NCBI GenBank assembly: GCA_963781215.1
Contig: CAWAFE010000026.1
Span: 53,815-117,814, forward strand
Direction of reading: 5' to 3'
DNA length: 64,000 bases
Source: AP-15 sp963781215
GTDB taxonomy: Bacteria > Pseudomonadota > Alphaproteobacteria > ATCC43930 > CGMCC-115725
Shown here: positions 36,671 to 44,946 of the stretch, in pieces
Layout of the letters: each line of letters opens with the position of its first letter
Position numbering within the stretch: the first letter of the stretch is position 1
Notes under the pieces: model-generated
Told to the model about the DNA's origin: nothing
The model's database searches: none
What the model saw: only the letters and a program-made list of their open reading frames with translations
Made by a program: the position numbers and the translations under genes

Positions 36671-37803
36671 ATGAAGATTGTCGATATCCAAACCTATGTG
36701 CTGGAAGCCGCGCTGGTCGAACCCTTTGCCTATTCGCAGGCTTGGTACGACCGGCGCGGCGCGCTCCTGGTCGAGATCGTCGGCGAGGACGGGTCGAGCG
36801 GCTGGGGGGAGGCTTTCGGTCCGCCGCGGCTGACCGCTCCGATCGTCGAGTTCTACAAGCCGCTCTTGATCGGCGGCGACGCGCTGGCGACCGAGCTGCA
36901 TTGGCAGACGCTCTACAACCGGCTGCGCGACCACGGCCAAAAGGGGCTGGCGATCGAGGCGCTGAGCGCGGTCGACATCGCGCTGTGGGATCTGAAGGGG
37001 CGGCATCTCGGCTTTCCCGTGCACCGCCTGATGGGCGGACCGCTGCGCAGCCGGGTGCAGGCCTACGCCACCGGCTTCTACCGCAAGGAGGGCGGCGATC
37101 CGCTCTCATACCTGCTCGACGAGGCGCGGCAGCGCGCGGATGCGGGCTTTGAGGCGATCAAGCTCAAGCTCGGTTTCGGCATCGTCGAGGATGTTCGGCT
37201 CTGCCGCGCGGTGCGGCAGGCGGTGGGCGGCGCGATGACGATCATGGTCGACGCCAACCACGCCTATGACGCAACCGCCGCGATCCGGCTCGGCCGGCAG
37301 ATCGAGGACCTCGACATTGCCTGGTTCGAGGAGCCGGTCCCGCCCGAGGACCTCGCCGGCTATAAGGAGGTAAAATCGGCGCTGCGGATCCCGATTGCCG
37401 GCGGCGAAGCCGAATTCACCCGGTGGGGCTTTCGTCCGATCCTCGTCGAGCGGGCGATCGACATCCTGCAGCCCGACGTGTGCGCCGCCGGGGGGCTCTC
37501 CGAAAGCAAGAAGATCGCCGACATGGCGAATGCTTTCGGCGTGCGCGTCAACCCGCATGTCTGGGGCACCGGCGTGGCACTGGCCGCATCGCTGCAACTG
37601 ATCGCCAGCACTTCCCGACAACCCGCCGGGCCTCCACCCGATCCCGCCGATCCTCGAATTCGACCAGTCCGAGCACCCGATCCGGATGGCGGTTCTGACC
37701 GAGCCGATCGCGCAGAACGGGCGGTTGGGTCGAGATCCCGGAAGGCCCCGGGCTCGGCATCGACATCGACCGGGCCGCGGTCGCGAAATTCCGGATCGGC
37801 TGA
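36671..37803 (+). CDS. Mandelate racemase/muconate lactonizing enzyme family protein, two frameshifts
   Basis: This enolase-superfamily enzyme has the N-terminal capping domain (SSGWGEAFGP), the catalytic KLKLGFG lysine pair near residues 163-165, metal ligands in MVDANHAYD, WFEEPVPPED and AGGEAEFT, and HVWGTGVALAAS. After LIAS (about 37610) one extra base moves the frame to LPDNPPGLHPIPPILEFDQS; another near 37728 moves it to VEIPEGPGLGIDID, ending at TGA 37801. Repaired length is 376 residues. It abstracts a proton alpha to a carboxylate; an acid-sugar dehydratase role is plausible. Confidence 0.85.
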
Positions 37804-37830
37804 CCCGACCGCTGCCTCGGCGCCGCAGGA

Positions 37831-39375
37831 TCAGCCGTTCTTGCCGCGTTTTGCGTCGTCTTCCGCCGACATCGCCAGATAGCGGTTGCTGCCGTGGCGG
37901 TTGATCAGCACCAGCACATTGCCGTTGCCGGTCGTCGCCCCCTGACGCAGCTTGGCCAGGGCGTCCCTGGGCGATATGACGGGCTGTTGATTGACCGTAA
38001 CGATCACGTCGCCAGGCAACAGGTCGAGATCGGCGAAGATGCTGCCGTCCTCGATCTCGGTCACGACCACGCCGTCGATCTGGCGCGGCACCCGCAGCTG
38101 CTGGCGCCACTTCGGCGTCAAGGGCGCAAGCTTCAAGCCGATGTTGACCTCGGCGTGGCCAGGGGGCTGTTCCCCGCCCAGGTTCGGCTTGAGTTCCGCG
38201 ATCTGCCGGCTTTCCGGCATTTCGGCGATGACCGGCTGCAAGGCGATCTCGTGGTTCTTCCGCCACACCGTCACCTCGGCCGGCTGGCCGACCGGCATGT
38301 CGGCGACGATCAGCGGCAGATCGCGCATTCGGCGGATTTCGCGGCGATTGACCGAAAGGATCACGTCACCCTGCTCGAACCCGGCGCGCGCCGCCGGCGT
38401 GCCGGGGCTGACGCTGGCGACAAGCGCGCCCGCCGCTTTAGGCAGACCAAAGCCCTGGGCGATCTCCGGCGTCACCCGCTGGATCTGCACGCCGAGCCAG
38501 CCGCGCTCGACCCGGCCGTGCGCCTTCAATTGCTCGACCACCGGCTTTGCCAGGTTTGCCGGGATGGCAAATCCGATGCCGACCGAACCACCGCTCGGCG
38601 AATAGATGGCGGTGTTGATGCCGATGACGTTGCCACCGAGATCGAAGGTCGGGCCGCCGGAATTGCCGCGGTTGATCGCTGCGTCGATCTGCAGAAAGTC
38701 GTCGTAAGGGCCGGCGTGGATGTCGCGCCCGCGGGCCGAGACGATGCCGTTGCTGACGGTGTTGTCGAGGCCGAAGGGATTGCCGATCGCGATCACCCAG
38801 TCGCCGACCCGGACCGCGTCGCTGTCACCCCAGCGCACATATGGCAACGGCCCATCGGTCTCGACCTTCAAGAGCGCCAGGTCGGTCAAGGCGTCGCGCC
38901 CGATGAGGCGCGCCGAATGCTGGCTGCCGTCCTGGAAGGTGATCGTCACCTTGTCGGAATTTTCGACCACATGGTCGTCGGTGACGACATAGCCGCCGGG
39001 ATCGATGATGAAGCCCGAACCGAGCGCGGTGCCCGGCGAGCCCGGCGACCCCTTGCGCTCCTGCTGCTCGAAGAACCGGCGCAGCAATTCGTCGAGCGCC
39101 GCAGACGGGATTCCGCGCTTGCCCTGGTCCTTGGCGCGGGCGGCGCCGGTCGGCGCTGCTTCGTCGGCCGATGCCCGGCTCGCCCGCTGCACCGCCGAGA
39201 CGTTGACCACCGCCGGCATCACCTCTTGCACGACGGGCGCAAAGCTCGGCACCGACGCGCCCGAGAAGGCGCAGCCGGTCACCGCGCCGACGCCGAGCAT
39301 GACGGCAGCAGCAACAGCCGCGCTGACCGGCGCCGTCTCCCTATCGACCCACGCATCGCTCACGATGCCCTCCAA
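37831..39375 (-). CDS. Do/HtrA-family periplasmic serine protease
   Basis: The 514-residue protease has a hydrophobic N-terminus ending in GAVTGC, a possible lipobox, so it may be lipid-anchored in the periplasm. The trypsin-like domain shows the His in VVTDDHVVENSDK, the Asp in DALTDLALLKV and the Ser in NRGNSGGPTF. Two PDZ domains follow, with GWLGVQIQRV starting the first and LPGDVIVTVNQQPV in the second. The architecture matches DegP/DegQ quality-control proteases. The gene is convergent with the enolase-superfamily gene. Confidence 0.93.
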   Translation of the reverse strand: MEGIVSDAWVDRETAPVSAAVAAAVMLGVGAVTGCAFSGASVPSFAPVVQEVMPAVVNVSAVQRASRASADEAAPTGAARAKDQGKRGIPSAALDELLRRFFEQQERKGSPGSPGTALGSGFIIDPGGYVVTDDHVVENSDKVTITFQDGSQHSARLIGRDALTDLALLKVETDGPLPYVRWGDSDAVRVGDWVIAIGNPFGLDNTVSNGIVSARGRDIHAGPYDDFLQIDAAINRGNSGGPTFDLGGNVIGINTAIYSPSGGSVGIGFAIPANLAKPVVEQLKAHGRVERGWLGVQIQRVTPEIAQGFGLPKAAGALVASVSPGTPAARAGFEQGDVILSVNRREIRRMRDLPLIVADMPVGQPAEVTVWRKNHEIALQPVIAEMPESRQIAELKPNLGGEQPPGHAEVNIGLKLAPLTPKWRQQLRVPRQIDGVVVTEIEDGSIFADLDLLPGDVIVTVNQQPVISPRDALAKLRQGATTGNGNVLVLINRHGSNRYLAMSAEDDAKRGKNG

Positions 39376-39681
39376 TCATCTCGCGGGGGATAATGTGGGG
39401 ATGAAGAGCGCGCGTCGATACCGATCGATGCGCGCGCGGCGTTAAAATGGCCGGGTTGCCTTTCGCCTCGCTCCGCTTGCGGCTGCACGATCCCCGGCGG
39501 TTTGGAAGCCTTCAAAACGCGTTCTTGAATCGATTGAAAAAACGCCCATTTTCGAGGCAATTGGGCAGCATCCGGTGCAAGACGATAACCGGCAGGGTTT
39601 TTCGCCGCGGCTCCGGCCGCGATCGAATCGCGTTATCACGAACTCCGTCGGCGCCCGCGGTCTTTGGGACAAGGAGCAACG
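39376..39681. other. Divergent promoter region
   Basis: These 306 bases separate the reverse HtrA gene and the forward helix-turn-helix gene. AAGGAGCAACG provides the ribosome binding site for ATG 39682. No family-like open frame and no clear operator palindrome were found. Confidence 0.4.
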
Positions 39682-40179
39682 ATGTCAAAAATTCCGCAGG
39701 GCGATTGGAACGCCATTGCGGCCCGGTATGCTAACGGCGAGTCGATCACCCGGATAGCGCAAAGCTACGGCTGCACTCCTCCCGCCATTCATTACATCCT
39801 CAAGCGCGCCAAACAACGCCCGGCGGCGGTCGATCGGGTGGCAACGGCTACTCGTGCCGGCGTTGCGTCCGCTGCGCCGCCGCGAACGGCGAGCGACCCT
39901 GCAATTGCCATGGTATCCTCCGCTTTCGCCGCCGGCTTGAACCGCGATCTCCACAGCCGCGCGGAGGCCGCGATCGCGGCGTTTCAGGCGAGCTTCGATG
40001 CGGCCTTGGCAGAAGGCTCGCCCGATCTGCGCCAGGAGCTTCGCCGGGCCGCCGCCGATCTGATGCGGGTCGCGGCACGCACGACGATCGTGCTTGACAG
40101 GCTGAGCGCCGCGGCAGAACGCAAATCCGGTGTTGCCCCCGATTATCCCAGGTCGGCGCACCTGCGCGGCCCGCCCTGA
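39682..40179 (+). CDS. Helix-turn-helix DNA-binding protein
   Basis: The 165-residue protein starts MSKIPQGDWNAIAARYANGE and continues SITRIAQSYGCTPPAIHYIL, a resolvase/transposase-like helix-turn-helix over residues 12-40. A low-complexity alanine-rich linker and a helical C-terminal half follow, with LRQELRRAAADLMRVAART. It is probably a small transcription factor of a type common in alphaproteobacteria. AAGGAG lies at good spacing from ATG 39682. Its targets are unknown. Confidence 0.65.
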   Translation: MSKIPQGDWNAIAARYANGESITRIAQSYGCTPPAIHYILKRAKQRPAAVDRVATATRAGVASAAPPRTASDPAIAMVSSAFAAGLNRDLHSRAEAAIAAFQASFDAALAEGSPDLRQELRRAAADLMRVAARTTIVLDRLSAAAERKSGVAPDYPRSAHLRGPP

Positions 40180-40188
40180 CCCCGGCAC

Positions 40189-40704
40189 TCACGCATCGCG
40201 GGTCCAGCCGACCCGGGCGAAATACCCGTCGGCGTCGAAGTGGATCTCGAGCGAGCCGTCGAAGGCACGTTTCAACGCCTCGCCGATGCGGCGGGGCAAA
40301 TGAATGTCGGTCGTGCTAACGGTAATCCCGTCGGCGTCGTGCTCGATGCCGATGATCCGGTTGAGCGGATGCTCGTTCTTCTCCGCCTCCTCCTGATGCC
40401 GGACAAGACCGAGGATCTCTTCCTTGTGATCGCGGGCGAAGGCGCCTTGCACCGTCACGACGCCGGCGGGAAGCTTGTCGTTGGTGCGCCGGCAGGCCGG
40501 GCACAGCTCGCTTTCGCCGCCCGCGTCGGGTCGCGACCATTGCCAGCGACCTTCGTGGTAGACCGCGCCGCATTGCGGACAGGCTGTCGGCTCTCGTAGC
40601 TTCTGCTGCCGCTGGTAGGGATCGAGGATGTGGTCCTCCTGGGCACGCCCCGCGGTCCGGCGGCCCGATGCCCGTCTCGACGGCGAAGGGTTTGGTGATC
40701 TCAT
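40189..40704 (-). CDS. BCAM0308-family zinc-ribbon protein
   Basis: The 171-residue protein has two CxxC pairs, CPQCGAVYHEGRW and LCPACRRTNDK, that form a zinc ribbon at about residues 40-85. A conserved domain follows with GAFARDHKEEILGLVRHQEEAEKNEHPLNRI and TDIHLPRRIGEALKRAFDG. This arrangement recalls the BCAM0308 family found in stress loci; its function is not established. ATG 40704 is preferred over the longer frame to 40809, whose extra residues look non-coding. The gene is convergent with the helix-turn-helix gene. Confidence 0.65.
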   Translation of the reverse strand: MRSPNPSPSRRASGRRTAGRAQEDHILDPYQRQQKLREPTACPQCGAVYHEGRWQWSRPDAGGESELCPACRRTNDKLPAGVVTVQGAFARDHKEEILGLVRHQEEAEKNEHPLNRIIGIEHDADGITVSTTDIHLPRRIGEALKRAFDGSLEIHFDADGYFARVGWTRDA

Positions 40705-40893
40705 TTCGGCTCCATTTGCTCGCTGCTTTCGCCGGCGGCTTGCCCACGCGCCGTTATTGTCGACCCGTGTGCGATCGACGCTTTGCGCCGGATCAACACG
40801 GTACCACACGCCGGTTCGCCTTCGCGATGCCGATCGGTGAAGGGTGATAACGGCAATTCCGTCTCAACTGCGCCAGGATAGAATGACGGCGCG

Positions 40894-42600
40894 ATGACCC
40901 GGCCGGAAGATTTGATCTACGCCGTCGGCGAACGGCCACCCTGGCCGCGCCTCCTGTTCCTCGGGGCGCAGCACGCGGTACTGATGTCGGTCTATCTCGT
41001 TCTGATCGTCATCGTGTTCCGGCATGCCAAGGCGAGCGATGCGGCGACTTTGAACGCGCTCGGCCTGGGGATGATCGCCTTGGCGATCTCGACCGTGCTC
41101 CAGGCGCTGTGGAAGGGCCCGGTCGGGTCGGGTTATCTGGCGCCGCCGGTCTTCTCGGCGATCTACATCGGCCCCGCCGTTCTGGCCGCCGACACCGGCG
41201 GCCTTCCCGCCGTCTTCGCGATGACGATCTTCGCCGGCCTCGTCGAGATCGGGCTGGCGCCGCTACTGCACCGGCTGCGTGCCCTGTTCCCGCCGGCGAT
41301 CAGCGGGTTCATCGTCGCCATCGTCGGCATTCAGCTCGGGGTCATCGGCATCGGCGACCTGCTCGGCGTCGACCATGCCGACCGGCCGCAATTTCACGAC
41401 CACCTCGTCGTCGGCTTTGCGACCCTCGCCACAGTGGTTGGCTTGAGCGTGTGGGGGCGCGGGGTCATGCGGCTGATCTGCTCGATGCTCGGCATCGTCG
41501 TCGGGATGGCCGGCAGCTTTGCGCTGGGACTGGTGTCGGCCGCCTCGCTGCACGGCTTTCTCGACACGCCGCTGGTCGCGCTGCCGGCGCCGCATTATCT
41601 TTCCTACGATTTTCGCCTCAGCCTGGTCCCGGCGTTCCTGATGGCCGGATGCGCCTCGATGCTGCGCACGGTTGGGGTCATCACGACCTGCCAGAAGATC
41701 AACGACACCGACTGGAAACGGCCAGAGCTGGGCTCGATCAGGGGCGGCATCCTGGCCGACGGCATCGGCTGCGCCATCGGCGGGCTGCTGGGCGCGATCG
41801 GCATGAATACGGCGCCGAGCCTCGTCGGGGTTTCCAAGGCGACGGGTGCGACGAGCCGGTACATCGCCTTTTCCTGCGCGGCGATCCTCGTCCTCTTCGC
41901 CTTCGTCCCGAAATACGCGGCACTGTTCCTGATGCTGCCGGAGGCGGTGATCGGCGCGGCTATGGTGTTCACCGCGTCCTTCATGATTGCCGGCGGCATT
42001 CAGATCATCGTCTCTCGCAATGTCGACAGCCGGACCACCTACGTCGTCGGGGTGTCGATGCTGCTCGGCCTCGCCCGCGAGATCTTCCCCGCCTATTTCA
42101 GGCAGGCCACGCCGCTCGTCCATTTGTTCACCGGCAGCATGATGTCGATCGGCGTCCTGTCGGCCTTTTTGCTCAACCTGATCTTCCGGATCGGCGCGAC
42201 CCGGCGCGTGTTCCTCGAATTCGAGCGGGCAGGCACGTCGATGGCGGATTTCGAAAGGGCCCTGCGTGCCCGCGGCCGGGTGTGGTCCGTCCCTGCCGAC
42301 GTGGTCGACCGCGCCGTCGCCACCACTGGGCAGGTCATGCATCATCTCGCCGCGGCCAGCCTGGTGACGGGGCCGGCCTCCGTCCTGATGACCTACAACG
42401 ACCTCGATCTGACGATCTCGATCCGCTATCAGGGAGCGCTGCTGTCATTGCCGAATGTCGGCGTCAAAAAGCGCTTCTTCCTTGAGGAGGAATCGTTCTC
42501 CTACGGGCTGGCCGACTTTCTGACCGGGGTCTACCCGGACCGGATGGAGGCGCGGTCCGAGGGCCAGAACGCCGAGATCAGGCTGATATTCTCCGGCTGA
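40894..42600 (+). CDS. NCS2 (uracil/xanthine permease) family transporter with a C-terminal soluble domain
   Basis: The 568-residue protein has the NCS2 membrane core: QHAVLMSVYLVLIVIVF, GSGYLAPPVFSAIYIGPA, AISGFIVAIVGIQLG and GGLLGAIGMNTAPSLVGVSK, the last matching the family signature. The core is about 430 residues. An extra 125-residue cytoplasmic region follows, with DRAVATTGQVMHHLAAASL, YNDLDLTISIRYQGALLSLP and a GLADFLTGVYPDRMEARSEG segment that looks like an ATPase-c/anti-sigma type fold. It presumably moves a purine or pyrimidine; the tail may sense or regulate. Confidence 0.85.
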   Translation: MTRPEDLIYAVGERPPWPRLLFLGAQHAVLMSVYLVLIVIVFRHAKASDAATLNALGLGMIALAISTVLQALWKGPVGSGYLAPPVFSAIYIGPAVLAADTGGLPAVFAMTIFAGLVEIGLAPLLHRLRALFPPAISGFIVAIVGIQLGVIGIGDLLGVDHADRPQFHDHLVVGFATLATVVGLSVWGRGVMRLICSMLGIVVGMAGSFALGLVSAASLHGFLDTPLVALPAPHYLSYDFRLSLVPAFLMAGCASMLRTVGVITTCQKINDTDWKRPELGSIRGGILADGIGCAIGGLLGAIGMNTAPSLVGVSKATGATSRYIAFSCAAILVLFAFVPKYAALFLMLPEAVIGAAMVFTASFMIAGGIQIIVSRNVDSRTTYVVGVSMLLGLAREIFPAYFRQATPLVHLFTGSMMSIGVLSAFLLNLIFRIGATRRVFLEFERAGTSMADFERALRARGRVWSVPADVVDRAVATTGQVMHHLAAASLVTGPASVLMTYNDLDLTISIRYQGALLSLPNVGVKKRFFLEEESFSYGLADFLTGVYPDRMEARSEGQNAEIRLIFSG

Positions 42601-42610
42601 CGCCGCGCTG

Positions 42611-43027
42611 TCAGATCCGCTCCCACAATCCTGTCTCCTCGTCCAGACGATCGAGCTCGGCGCCGTTAAAATCAAAGCGCGAGACGATGCCGACGACCTT
42701 GCCGTTCTCGACCACCGGCAGATGACGGCAGCGGGCGTCTTCCATCAGGCGGAGTGCCTCGATTGCCATCCTGACCGGCGGCATCGCGTGCGGATCGGGG
42801 GTCATAACCTCCGCTAACGTCGTCTCGGCCGCGCTGCGCCCCTCGGCCAGAACGCGACAGACGGCGTCGCGCCCGGTAAAAATCCCGACAAGGCGGCGAT
42901 CCCCCTCGACCACCAACACCGCACCCACCCGCCGCTCGCGCATCTGCTGGCACGCCTCTCTAACGGTCGCGCTCGGCGGTAAGATCAATGGCTTCTGGTT
43001 GCTGACGATATCCGACATGCGTCTCAT
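42611..43027 (-). CDS. CBS-domain pair protein
   Basis: The 138-residue protein consists of two CBS motifs. The first covers PLILPPSATVREACQQMRER to VGIFTGRDAVCRVL. The second covers EVMTPDPHAMPPVRMAIEAL to VVGIVSRFDFNGAEL. Stand-alone pairs bind adenine nucleotides and sense energy state. AGAGGAGC precedes the ATG at 43027. It is divergent from a polysaccharide deacetylase and shares an FNR-type box with it, so low-oxygen induction is likely. Confidence 0.88.
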   Translation of the reverse strand: MRRMSDIVSNQKPLILPPSATVREACQQMRERRVGAVLVVEGDRRLVGIFTGRDAVCRVLAEGRSAAETTLAEVMTPDPHAMPPVRMAIEALRLMEDARCRHLPVVENGKVVGIVSRFDFNGAELDRLDEETGLWERI

Positions 43028-43086
43028 CGCTGCGCTCCTCTCGGCGATCTGTCCCCCGACCTTACAACACGATTGCCCCATTTCGT

Positions 43087-43100
43087 TTGATGCAAATCAA
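43087..43100. promoter_or_regulatory. FNR/FixK-type box in a divergent promoter
   Basis: The bases read TTGATGCAAATCAA, a perfect TTGAT-N4-ATCAA palindrome midway between the CBS gene and the deacetylase gene. For the forward gene a TACAAT -10 lies at 43125-43130, which puts the box centre close to -42. For the reverse gene a weaker TGTAAG lies at 43066-43061, about 40 bases from the box centre. An FNR/FixK/Anr-type regulator could control both. Site and spacing are seen; regulation is inferred. Confidence 0.65.
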
Positions 43101-43139
43101 CTTGCATCGGCAACACCGATCCAATACAATCTTCGAAGC

Positions 43140-44006
43140 ATGAAGAAAAACTCATCGGCGGCCCGCCGACTTTGTTTTATCTGTCTCCTCGCCCTGCTCG
43201 CGCTCGCGCTGCGACCGCCCCCCGCAATAGCGCAAACCGCAGCCAAGCCCGAGGAGGCGCCTGCCGCCGCTGCCGACAAGCAGCGAGTGGTGAAGGTGCC
43301 GATCCTCGTCTACCACCATGTCATGCCATCCGTGCCGAACGGCTCGCGCGGGCTGCGCCGGCTGACCGTGACCGCCGAAGCCTTCGACCAACAGATGAAA
43401 TATCTGCAGGACAACGGCTATCACGTGATCACTTTCGCCGCTCTGTCCGACGCGGTCGACCACGGCCGGGAATTGCCGTCCCAGCCGGTGATCATTTCCT
43501 TTGACGACGGATGGGAAGACCAATTTCCCAACGCCTTACCCAGCCTGGAGAAGTACCACTATCCGGCTACGTTCTTCATCGTGACGAACTACATCGGCTA
43601 TCGCAGCTTCATGTCGTGGCCGCAATTGCAGGCCTTGCTCGACAAGGGAATGACGATCGGTAGCCATACCCGCTCGCATCCCCGCCTTGGCAGGATCACT
43701 GATCCGGATGTATTGTGGAACGAGATCGCGGGCAGCAAACAGGTATTAGAGGCCAATCTCGAAATATCGGTGCACGACTTTGCCTATCCTTATGGGTCGT
43801 ACAACGACACGACCGTCGCGATGGTCGGCTGGGCCGGGTACAGGACCGCTCGGGCCTGCTGCTCCGGCGCCCCCGACCTGCTGAACAATGTATATGCGCT
43901 GAAGGCGATAATGGCGCCCAACGATCTGGCGTCGTTTATGAAATATCTCGGCGTGCGAGCTGTCGCAAAGCCGCGGATTCAAACCGGGCGGTCGCCGTTG
44001 AGCTGA
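43140..44006 (+). CDS. Exported polysaccharide deacetylase
   Basis: The 288-residue protein has a signal peptide (LCFICLLALLALALRPPPAIAQ) and a NodB-homology domain. VPILVYHHVMP opens the domain, IISFDDGWEDQFPNALP carries the metal-binding aspartates, and TIGSHTRSHPRLG carries the metal histidines. DFAYPYGSYND is the later motif. It resembles PgaB-type N-deacetylases acting on periplasmic or surface polysaccharide. The predicted transcription start is only a few bases upstream of ATG 43140, so the mRNA leader would be very short. Confidence 0.87.
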   Translation: MKKNSSAARRLCFICLLALLALALRPPPAIAQTAAKPEEAPAAAADKQRVVKVPILVYHHVMPSVPNGSRGLRRLTVTAEAFDQQMKYLQDNGYHVITFAALSDAVDHGRELPSQPVIISFDDGWEDQFPNALPSLEKYHYPATFFIVTNYIGYRSFMSWPQLQALLDKGMTIGSHTRSHPRLGRITDPDVLWNEIAGSKQVLEANLEISVHDFAYPYGSYNDTTVAMVGWAGYRTARACCSGAPDLLNNVYALKAIMAPNDLASFMKYLGVRAVAKPRIQTGRSPLS

Positions 44007-44243
44007 GTGCGGTGCATCAGCCGGCGTCGCGAGCGGAATTGCATCGGGCGCCTGCGCGGAAAGAATCGCTGGTCGTGCGATTGTAATCTCACGCCTCGAG
44101 GCCCATCTTCTTCGGGTCGTGTTTTGACGAGGGCTCGGCCCTAACCGGCGTGCATGCAAGCCGCCGGACGGCTCTTCCCCGAAATTGAAATGTGATCTGA
44201 TCGACGAAGACGTCGACCAGGATTGTTGTCTTAAGGAAACTCT

Positions 44244-44447
44244 ATGAACGGTACCGTAAAGTGGTTCAACGCCCAGAAGGGTTACGGCTTCATCCAACCT
44301 GACGACGGCTCGAAGGACGTGTTCGTTCACGTCTCGGCGGTCGAGCGGTCCGGGATGGGCTATCTGCAAGAAGGGCAAAAGGTCAGCTACGAACTCGAAC
44401 GCGGCCAGCAAGGAAAGACTTCGGCCGTCAATCTCCAGGCGGCCTGA
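44244..44447 (+). CDS. Cold-shock domain protein (CspA family)
   Basis: The 67-residue protein is a single cold-shock domain with both RNA-binding motifs intact: KGYGFIQ (RNP1) and VFVHVSAVE (RNP2). It begins MNGTVKWFNAQ. It melts RNA structure and acts as a chaperone for translation. TAAGGAAAC precedes ATG 44244. The upstream leader contains short inverted repeats (for example TCGACGAAGACGTCGA near 44199), compatible with a structured 5' untranslated region. Confidence 0.95.
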   Translation: MNGTVKWFNAQKGYGFIQPDDGSKDVFVHVSAVERSGMGYLQEGQKVSYELERGQQGKTSAVNLQAA

Positions 44448-44455
44448 TCCTGCAT

Positions 44456-44483
44456 CTCCGGTGCGGCCCCGGCCGCATCGGAG
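44456..44483 (+). promoter_or_regulatory. Strong hairpin between csp and the next small gene
   Basis: CTCCGGTGCGGCC pairs with GGCCGCATCGGAG across a two-base loop, with one G-T mismatch. No T tract follows, so it is more likely an mRNA-stabilising or attenuating stem than a simple terminator. It lies just before the ribosome binding site of the gene at 44500. Confidence 0.6.
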
Positions 44484-44499
44484 CCTTCCGGAGGCCCAG

Positions 44500-44757
44500 A
44501 TGTCCGAACACAAGTTCGCGGTAGGACAAACCGTAGAATTTTCTCCTGATTGGCCCAGCGACAGGTCGATCCGAGGGCAATACACGATCGTTCGCCTCTA
44601 TCCCAAGACGGGTGACATCTCTCAGTATCGGATCAAGAGCAAACGGGATGGGCACGAACGAATGGCGCCGGAAAGCCAGCTCGACCGGCGTCCCGGACCG
44701 GCCACGGCGGCCAAAGGCCTATTTGCGCTGGGCACCAACGACAAGCGGTTACGCTGA
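44500..44757 (+). CDS. Small conserved-looking hypothetical protein
   Basis: The 85-residue protein starts MSEHKFAVGQTVEFSPDWPS, a beta-rich SH3-like beginning, and continues IRGQYTIVRLYPKTGDISQYRIKSKRDGHER. This pattern resembles small KOW/SH3-like proteins found near cold-shock genes in alphaproteobacteria. No function is known. CCGGAGGCCC lies upstream. A terminator follows about 100 bases downstream. Confidence 0.6.
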   Translation: MSEHKFAVGQTVEFSPDWPSDRSIRGQYTIVRLYPKTGDISQYRIKSKRDGHERMAPESQLDRRPGPATAAKGLFALGTNDKRLR

Positions 44758-44859
44758 TGATTTGCGCATTCCTGATGAATATGACCGTCTCGCGCGCCTT
44801 TGCCGTGGGGCTGGAGGGTATGCGCGTGCGCTGAATACAACGAACACGCGACAATACGG

Positions 44860-44893
44860 GGCCCCGCCGATACCGGTCGGGGCCTTTCGTTTT
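44860..44893 (+). terminator. Rho-independent terminator
   Basis: GGCCCCG (44860-44866) pairs with CGGGGCC (44878-44884), and TTTCGTTTT follows directly. This is a textbook intrinsic terminator reading forward. It would end the csp and small-protein transcript before the MATE gene. Confidence 0.8.
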
Positions 44894-44946
44894 CCAGGGC
44901 TCTCTCCGGCATCGGCGGCGCGGCGGCGGGGCATGGAGAGAGTCGG

